Positions 41,812 to 48,016 of a stretch of 48,016 nucleotides of DNA are shown in pieces. Location: NCBI GenBank assembly GCA_947178475.1, contig CAMWYM010000011.1:1-48016 (forward strand), written 5' to 3'. The translations under genes were made by a program, and so were the position numbers. This DNA is from an uncultured Clostridium sp. (GTDB lineage Bacteria; Bacillota; Clostridia; Lachnospirales; Lachnospiraceae). The notes under the pieces are model-generated. The model was given only the letters and a program-made list of their open reading frames with translations. It was not told the DNA's origin and made no database searches. Within the stretch, counting starts at the first letter, position 1; every line of letters begins with the position of its first letter.

Positions 41812-43698
41812 TTAGTCATCAGCCATCTTTATTGTATTTCCAAGGTACACCATCCGGACTTCCTCGGAGGTTCTATCGATTTTATATAAATCCCCATCCT
41901 TCACATGCTTTACACCATATCTATATCGAATATTTTTTGCTTGACCATCATACTGATAAATCCATATATAATCATAATCCAGCCGTTCAATCAATTGTGG
42001 ATATCTCTCAATGTCACAATAGGTTTCAACATCATCTTTATTCCTATTATACATCTGATAACAATCTGTATTCCATGAATATCTATTTCCCATTTCATAA
42101 GCTAATATTTTTGATTCATTATAACTCAACAAACCAAGAATACATAGCTTTCCCTCTGCACCGGTTAATTTATTAATCAGCTTTTTTTGTTCCTGCATAT
42201 CCATTCGATCCTGATACGATGAATCCACATCCATACCAACGGCTGAAACTTTAGTAATAAATCCATTACCTGTTCCTAAAATCAGCACTACGACTATCAT
42301 AAGCCTTGCCAAGTCCAAATTTTTCCTACTCCCTCCTAATTTATCATCAGTAAAAGCCAAAGACAGCCATGGTACGCAGCCTAGCAGTATATAGTATGCT
42401 AAATACCGCTCAAGCCCTGCAACAATCGCACTTTCTGCGGCTGAAAATACACGGGCATAGGCGTATAGCATTATTAGTAGATAAGCACCAAATCCTATTT
42501 CATATAAAATAAACACAATCATAAATTGCTGCTGTTCTCTTGAGTTGGTAAACTTTTTTCGTAGCAGAAATACAGCAACAGCCTCAAGAGCAAATATCAT
42601 AAAGTAACTGAAATATGGAAATGCCCCTATCTTACCAGAATAAACCGAGAATGCTCCATTAATAATACCCCTGACAATATCACCCAAACTCTTATATCCT
42701 GAATCAAATGCAGAAAATCTATTGTAAACATTTTGATTAATCAATATTGACCACACTATATTAAGTATTACTACGCTAAAAATGACCGCTGCAGATAAGA
42801 TTATCACTTTTTTATTGAGAATATCTTTGATTTTTATAGGTCCGTAAATCAATGCCTGTGTAACAATTAAAACGATTATAACAATTCCAGCAAACAAAGG
42901 ACCCACCATACTTTTCATTGAACTTATGCACATTAATGCACCTAGCAAAAGACACCAGTTCAATTCGTCATTTTTCTTCCAAAGCAACCAGGCAATTATT
43001 CCCCCTGCCCACATTGGTAAAACAAAGTCCTGTAATAAATTATAATATTTTACATAGGTTAAAACATTAAATGAAAGAAAAATAACTAACGTATACAGAC
43101 TGATTTTTTTCCATTCTTTCCAGGTTGCTCCACTAAAAGGCAGATAAACCGGAATAAATGCAAGTAGAAAATTACCAATAAAGCAATTACTTTCAACAAA
43201 TGACCTTAATCCCACCCATATATATTGGAACATTGTTGCGGTCGATAACGTAATAGATGCTCCGGGAAAATCTACCCCATATGGCAGACATCCACTCTCA
43301 AACATATACCTTACTGCCTGTCCCCATTGAAACAGTTCGTCAGGATAAGTAAATAATGTCCCTCTAAACGCTGCCACTGAATACATAAAGATAACAGTAA
43401 TCATTATTACACTAGGATTAGCAAAAGATATCAATCTGTTTCTTAAAGAACTTTTTTCACCTTTTACAAGTGAAAAATCAAATACAAATGCCAACAATCC
43501 AATTAATGCTAAAATCATTAATATATAATATATATATTTGACATGTCCGACTGCTCCTAACACAAAAACACCTAGCATTATAGAAACTGCCGCCATACAC
43601 ATACTTTCTTCTGAGGTCATCTTCAATAATTGATTCCAAAACAAAGTAATCAAAATAAAGATTAAAAAAACAAAACAAACATTAATTATATTACCCAT
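41812..43698 (-). CDS. Large polytopic membrane protein, possible GT-C enzyme or polymerase (copy 1)
   Basis: 628 residues with about 12-13 membrane segments (1 to about 490) and a C-terminal domain of about 130 residues ending VYLGNTIKMADD. After the third or fourth helix lies FTYPDELFQWGQAVRYMFES, where acidic residues in the first long outer loop are reminiscent of GT-C glycosyltransferases. The C-terminal part (IWIYQYDGQ, YRYGVKHVKDGDLYKI) is shared with the protein at 46340. It could be the Wzy-like polymerase or a polyprenyl-phosphate-sugar-dependent transferase. I recognise the type but not a named family. Confidence 0.72.
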   Translation of the reverse strand: MGNIINVCFVFLIFILITLFWNQLLKMTSEESMCMAAVSIMLGVFVLGAVGHVKYIYYILMILALIGLLAFVFDFSLVKGEKSSLRNRLISFANPSVIMITVIFMYSVAAFRGTLFTYPDELFQWGQAVRYMFESGCLPYGVDFPGASITLSTATMFQYIWVGLRSFVESNCFIGNFLLAFIPVYLPFSGATWKEWKKISLYTLVIFLSFNVLTYVKYYNLLQDFVLPMWAGGIIAWLLWKKNDELNWCLLLGALMCISSMKSMVGPLFAGIVIIVLIVTQALIYGPIKIKDILNKKVIILSAAVIFSVVILNIVWSILINQNVYNRFSAFDSGYKSLGDIVRGIINGAFSVYSGKIGAFPYFSYFMIFALEAVAVFLLRKKFTNSREQQQFMIVFILYEIGFGAYLLIMLYAYARVFSAAESAIVAGLERYLAYYILLGCVPWLSLAFTDDKLGGSRKNLDLARLMIVVVLILGTGNGFITKVSAVGMDVDSSYQDRMDMQEQKKLINKLTGAEGKLCILGLLSYNESKILAYEMGNRYSWNTDCYQMYNRNKDDVETYCDIERYPQLIERLDYDYIWIYQYDGQAKNIRYRYGVKHVKDGDLYKIDRTSEEVRMVYLGNTIKMADD

Positions 43699-43712
43699 TT
43701 TATCTCACTGCA

Positions 43713-44918
43713 CTATTGCCCTTTCACAATCTTCTCAACTTTAACTACCGGAAAAAAACCATCCCGATTGTCTTTTATATAGCCTCCCGATACAAGGTTT
43801 GATTTCCCTTGTATTATAATTTTCTCTTCTTCTCCGGAAAAACTTTCTATATTTTCTTTTTTATTTTTTACTTTACATATATAGGTTCCCTTTTTTTCAC
43901 TATCGCCACTAGTTTCAAAATAAAAAAACACCCATTTTTCATTTACTTTATATATCCCTTTCGACTTTCCTTCCAGTTCTATATCCTTATTATAATATAT
44001 ATATGGATAATCAAGCAAATCCGAATAGGAATACTCCAAATGATTAGCATCTACTATTTTGGCATCCGTTTTCATTGCAATAACTGCATCAATATATGGA
44101 TACTGTATCCCCTTCTTATACGTGGCAAAACCGGAGTAATACCCAAATACAGTTATTTTGTCACCTTTTCTCAGAAAAGGCATATAATTTTCTGCAGTTG
44201 TTTTATATGTTAAATTATAATTTAACACATAGCTATTTCCGTTCTTATCTTCTACTTTCACCGTATTCTTGTGAGAATCATTATTATAATCAATGTCTTT
44301 TACTGTACATGAAAGTTTAATTTTTTTATATTCCTTACTCCCAGCACTATGCACCAACTCAGCATAATCATACTCTTTTGCCTCTTCACATATTCGGTTT
44401 ACACTGAGCCCATAAAAACAATAGTCATAACTGATAATTTCATCATTGTCATTATATTCCCAACACACTCCAGTTGAAACATCTTTTTTATATCTTTTTA
44501 AGGTATAGGTTTGAAACTTATCCGTTGAATATTCTTTAACTACTCCGTTCAGTTTATTTTCTAAAAAATTTCCTTCATATATTCTTCCCGCTTCATAATC
44601 AATCAGCTTTCCTTTTCCCTGCATTTCTCCACTTTTCCACTGACCATTATATACGATTTCACCCATATCCTCATTGTCAATCACAATATTTCCGGAAAAT
44701 TCCCCTTTTCCCTCCGGCTTTCCATTCTGCACCTCCCCGGAGTAAACGCCATAACAGATTATTCCTTGCCATCTAATAAACCATTCCATTTCTGTTACTT
44801 TATCAGTTCCAGAATCCAGCCCTTTTGCATATAAACGAGCACAATTCATCCCTAAACATAAAAACATGAATAAAAACATTATTTTTTTTCTCTCAAATTG
44901 CTTGCTTACAGATTTCAT
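43713..44918 (-). CDS. Secreted MORN-repeat protein with OB-like domains
   Basis: 401 residues starting MKSVSKQFERKK with AGGAG 7 bases upstream; an ATG 21 bases earlier overlaps that site. A signal peptide (about 1-34) precedes three or four MORN-type repeats (about 45-150), with GVYSGEVQNGKPEGKGEFSG, NGQWKSGEMQGKGKL and YEGNFLENKLNG. The rest is beta-rich, with DKITVFGYYSGFATY, similar to OB-fold segments in exported Firmicutes proteins. The role is unknown. It ends 14 bases before the large membrane-protein gene and is probably co-transcribed with it, so it may assist its activity outside the cell. Confidence 0.78.
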   Translation of the reverse strand: MKSVSKQFERKKIMFLFMFLCLGMNCARLYAKGLDSGTDKVTEMEWFIRWQGIICYGVYSGEVQNGKPEGKGEFSGNIVIDNEDMGEIVYNGQWKSGEMQGKGKLIDYEAGRIYEGNFLENKLNGVVKEYSTDKFQTYTLKRYKKDVSTGVCWEYNDNDEIISYDYCFYGLSVNRICEEAKEYDYAELVHSAGSKEYKKIKLSCTVKDIDYNNDSHKNTVKVEDKNGNSYVLNYNLTYKTTAENYMPFLRKGDKITVFGYYSGFATYKKGIQYPYIDAVIAMKTDAKIVDANHLEYSYSDLLDYPYIYYNKDIELEGKSKGIYKVNEKWVFFYFETSGDSEKKGTYICKVKNKKENIESFSGEEEKIIIQGKSNLVSGGYIKDNRDGFFPVVKVEKIVKGQ

Positions 44919-45018
44919 GTGTTTTCTCCTGATTTGCATTTTCTTTTTCTTACTGTTGTATATTACATTTGTGTAAATTAGATGAATAATCTTGAATCAC
45001 TTTATTTTTATACTATTC

Positions 45019-46095
45019 TTATATTTGCCTGTCGCTTATTGCTTTTACAATTTTTTCAGATGATTTTCCATCTCCAAAAGGCATATATGTCTTATCAACA
45101 CACTGTATTAGATTCAATTTATTTAAAATATCTTCCGTTTCAGGTTTTGCCAGATTATTTCTATTTGCTACCATAGTCTCAGGCCAACATACAAAATCAA
45201 GAATTGTCACACATTTTTTTTCTGCAAAAAAAGCCTCCCGCTGAAGTCCACCGGAATCTGTAACAATTTTTTCTGCATTATTTACCAGACAAATGCTCTC
45301 CAGATATCCAACAGGCTCTACCAAGATCAAATTTTGAAAATTATACGTTTTTAATAATCTTATTGCACGGTCTTTATTTCTTGGATGAACCGGATAAATT
45401 GTTTTTTTATCTAACTGTTCCATTGCCCTGAAAATTTCCAAAAGCACTTTGTCATCACCGGTATTTTCTTCACGATGACAAGTTAGATAATAAAACTTTG
45501 GTGGCATCTTTATCTCTTCACCATTCAATGATTTTAAATGCACATCATTGGGCGTCATTTTATTTCTATATGCTAAAAATGCATCATACATAGGATCTCC
45601 AACAAGACAGCTTCTCTCTGATAATCCTTCCTCTTTCATGCTTTCCATTCCGCTAGATGTGCTTGCAAGCAAGAGTGTAGAAACATGGTCTGTACATATC
45701 CTGTTAATTTCTTCAGGATTAGTGCGACTATGTGTACGTGCACCAGCCTCCACATGACAAATCGGGATATGTAGTTTGGCCGCTGCTAATGCAGCCGCTA
45801 ATGTAGAATTTGTATCACCATATACCAGCAACCAATCCGGCTGTTCTTTCTGCAACACCGATTCGATGGTTTCCATCATTTTTCCAGTCATTTGCGCATG
45901 TGTGCCACCTGATATTCCCAGATTATAGTCAGGTGCCGGAATAGAAAGTTCCTCAAAAAACTGTTCTGACATATTGTAATCATAATGCTGACCAGTGTGT
46001 ACTAATATTTCTGTATGCTGTTCCCTTAATACACGGGATATCATTGCTGCCTTAATAAATTGAGGTCTTGCACCTACCACAGTTACAATTTTCAT
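45019..46095 (-). CDS. UDP-HexNAc 2-epimerase, WecB/WbpI-like
   Basis: 358 residues, non-hydrolysing epimerase fold (GT-B). Motifs are VVGARPQFIKAAMIS, HTGQHYDYNMSEQFFEEL, LVYGDTNSTLAAALAA and HVEAGARTHSRTNPEEINR. WbpI-type enzymes convert UDP-GlcNAc3NAcA to UDP-ManNAc3NAcA; the plain WecB reaction on UDP-GlcNAc is the alternative. The presence of the other four pathway enzymes favours the WbpI role. Ribosome binding site GGAGG 7 bases upstream. It stands apart from the other four genes by 7 kb. Confidence 0.88.
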   Translation of the reverse strand: MKIVTVVGARPQFIKAAMISRVLREQHTEILVHTGQHYDYNMSEQFFEELSIPAPDYNLGISGGTHAQMTGKMMETIESVLQKEQPDWLLVYGDTNSTLAAALAAAKLHIPICHVEAGARTHSRTNPEEINRICTDHVSTLLLASTSSGMESMKEEGLSERSCLVGDPMYDAFLAYRNKMTPNDVHLKSLNGEEIKMPPKFYYLTCHREENTGDDKVLLEIFRAMEQLDKKTIYPVHPRNKDRAIRLLKTYNFQNLILVEPVGYLESICLVNNAEKIVTDSGGLQREAFFAEKKCVTILDFVCWPETMVANRNNLAKPETEDILNKLNLIQCVDKTYMPFGDGKSSEKIVKAISDRQI

Positions 46096-46339
46096 TCAAT
46101 TACCTCCACACTTTTCAATATTCTCCTTGTAGCGTTATTCTGCCAATATATACAAATACAGTTATCTCTTACCGTTCAATTTGCTTTTTCTTATGCACAA
46201 ATATGTTATATTTTGTCTCATATTGCGTGCTAAATATTTCCATACATATTAACATATTCTCTTTTCTTTGTAAATGACTGTTTTGCTGCCATAAAGGTCA
46301 CAGACATTGACTATAAAAAAGTCAATACCAATACCCATT

Positions 46340-48016
46340 TCACTTAATTTTTTGCATATACTCCAACGTCACACCATCTGGTGAACTTACAACTTTATAA
46401 AAATCACCATTCTTTATTTTTTCAATTCCGAACAAGTCTTCCATATTCTCATTAAAATATGAATTTGTAGAATACACCCACAAGTATGAATAACCTTGTT
46501 CAACCAATACCTCCGGCAGCGTTTCAATCGGATATTCACTTAAGCCAAGAATCGGCTCACTGGTATCCTCTCTGAACTTATAACACATTCCCCCTCTGGA
46601 CAGCTGTTCCTCCAGTTCATAATCTGCCACCAAAGTAAATAATCCCGATTTCTTCTGATTAATAAAATAGATTTTTCCGGATTCCTTTGTAATACCCTTT
46701 ATTTTTTCTGAATACTTAATCATTTTTTCTCTCTCAGAATAATTCTTGGTATCTATGGCATAGGTATGAAAAAGATTCTTCAGAAAATAATCACTGCTTC
46801 CATACACAATACAAAGAATTGCCAAAAAAATAATTCCTTTTTTTATTACCGCCACACAGTATCGTTTCTCTGACTGTGACTTTCTAAACAGCGGAACGGT
46901 AAGAGGAACCACTCCCAGCATCATATAATCCGAATAGTACCGGTTAAGTGACATTGCACGAATACTATCAACATAACCAAACACCATCATATACGCAAAG
47001 TACATCACAAGAAAATACCCCGCAAAGCCTATTATATACGCATACATAACACTATTATATCTTAACCGGTCTTTTTTATCTATAATCACAGGATAAATCA
47101 CAAAAACCATTCCAATTGTAATGAATATAAACAATCCATACGACAAATACAATCTGTCCTCTTGAAGATTAACAGCCTTAAAAATCCAGCCTATCATGGA
47201 TTTCAAGGTTAACACACTACGATTTCCCTGTCCTGATACTGTACTTCCTCCCCCATTAGAACGAAACAATCCATTTTGCTCTGTTGCCACCGACCAAATA
47301 CCCATAAATATAAAAGGTGAGATTATGGCACACAAGCCAATCAAACCTTTCTTAGAAAACAAATATCGCTTCCAATCCGCCGGCAAAATCCGCTCCCTCT
47401 TTTCATATCGGGATACACTATATAAAATAGCAATTACCATAATAACGATTACAGCGAACATCGGACCTTCCATAGATCTCATCAGACCAACATTTACTAA
47501 GATTAATGGCACCAGATATAGATTGCGTTTATTATATTTATTAAGCAAAAGCCATGCAATCAAGCCCCCAGCCCAATACGCAGTTGCCTGGTCTGTATAA
47601 ATATTATAATAGGGCTGGACAAAAATCAGTGCTGTCAATAGGAAATGAAAAAGTCCAAATCCCCATATTCTTTTAAAATTTTTCCATCCATCTCCTGAAA
47701 AGGGGAGAATCAATGCACTAAACCAGAGTAGAAGGTTTGAAACATAATAATTACTTTCCGTAATACCGTCGGTAGCGGCGTAGCCAATCTTAGCAACAAA
47801 ATAATGGAAGAAGGTGGTACTTGACAACAATACTGATGCACCCGAAAAGGTCTCTCCCCCCGGCAGCTTATCAAACTCCACCATATAATTGGCTGCTTTT
47901 CCCCACTGAAACAATTCGTCCCAATTGCATATATGCATTACTTTAAACGAAACAACTCAAAGTCCCAAAATACAAAACATCATAACAATTACAGTGGAAA
48001 AAAATGTTTTTAATGA
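46340..48016 (-). pseudogene. Large membrane protein (copy 2), interrupted by in-frame TGA, incomplete at window edge
   Basis: From the ATG at 47938 an intact frame of 532 residues aligns throughout with the 628-residue protein at 41812, including WDELFQWGKAANYM and the C-terminal domain with GYSYLWVYST and GIEKIKNGDFYKV. The alignment continues upstream of that ATG in the same frame (VVSFKVM preceded by a TGA at 47957-47959, then a hydrophobic VIVMMFCILGL and on to the window edge). No ribosome binding site precedes the ATG at 47938. The gene is therefore either broken by a nonsense codon or expressed as an N-terminally truncated protein. The true 5' end lies outside the window. Confidence 0.72.

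Noticed and set aside
46270-46320. Inverted repeat ATTGACT/AGTCAAT near 46299-46319 as a terminator of copy 2
   Set aside because: Only 7 bp and no U-run in either direction.
1-48016. tRNA, rRNA, CRISPR array, insertion sequence or origin of replication
   Set aside because: No cloverleaf, regularly spaced repeats, transposase gene or DnaA-box cluster was found on reading both strands.

Overview
The window looks like a chromosomal segment of an anaerobic, spore-forming Clostridia species, most likely Lachnospiraceae. Supporting signs are the GerW/YtfJ and DUF2953 (YtfI-like) pair, a small DUF6465-type protein, CheV (suggesting a motile lineage), an OmpR-type two-component system, HrcA/CIRCE-type control of clpB, and strong GGAGG ribosome binding sites. 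Nearly all genes lie on the minus strand. No tRNA, rRNA, CRISPR array or intact insertion sequence was seen. These assignments come from reading protein motifs, not from database searches.

Region 1 (41-9145, minus) reads as one long operon with overlapping or abutting genes. In order of transcription: a large acidic single-pass membrane protein, hisH, hisF, a GNAT acetyltransferase, a DUF4352-like lipoprotein, a two-LysM protein, a rhomboid-fold protein lacking the catalytic residues but with a C-terminal zinc finger, two unrecognised proteins, DUF2953 and GerW. A divergent promoter pair separates it from a small plus-strand DUF6465-type gene that ends in a perfect hairpin terminator.

Region 2 (9601-15927, minus) holds cheV with an upstream lipoprotein, a response regulator and histidine kinase operon with an attenuator-like leader, a membrane protein, a phage-type DUF551 gene and glyA.

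Region 3 (16028-22809, minus) is a cell-surface modification cassette: a transglutaminase-like protein, an MBOAT acyltransferase, a DHHW/AlgX-like protein, a DUF348/G5 lipoprotein and two tandem SGNH hydrolases. MBOAT plus DHHW/SGNH is the known architecture for moving acetyl groups across the membrane onto surface polymers. clpB follows at 23061-25637, with a promoter overlapped by a CIRCE operator.

Region 4 (25811-48016, visibly more AT-rich) is a surface-polysaccharide locus. It contains glycosyltransferases, acyltransferases, a Wzx-type flippase, GtrA/GtrB-like and DUF2304 proteins, two paralogous large membrane proteins that may be GT-C enzymes or polymerases, a MORN-repeat protein, and five enzymes that together match the UDP-ManNAc3NAcA pathway (WbpA, WbpB, WbpE, WbpD, WbpI types). 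It also carries traces of gene turnover: an Uma2 nuclease remnant in frame with gtrA, a chimeric glycosyltransferase remnant, and a membrane-protein gene interrupted by an in-frame TGA at the window edge. Two plus-strand genes (a hexapeptide acyltransferase and an NAD-dependent epimerase) are embedded with their own promoters.
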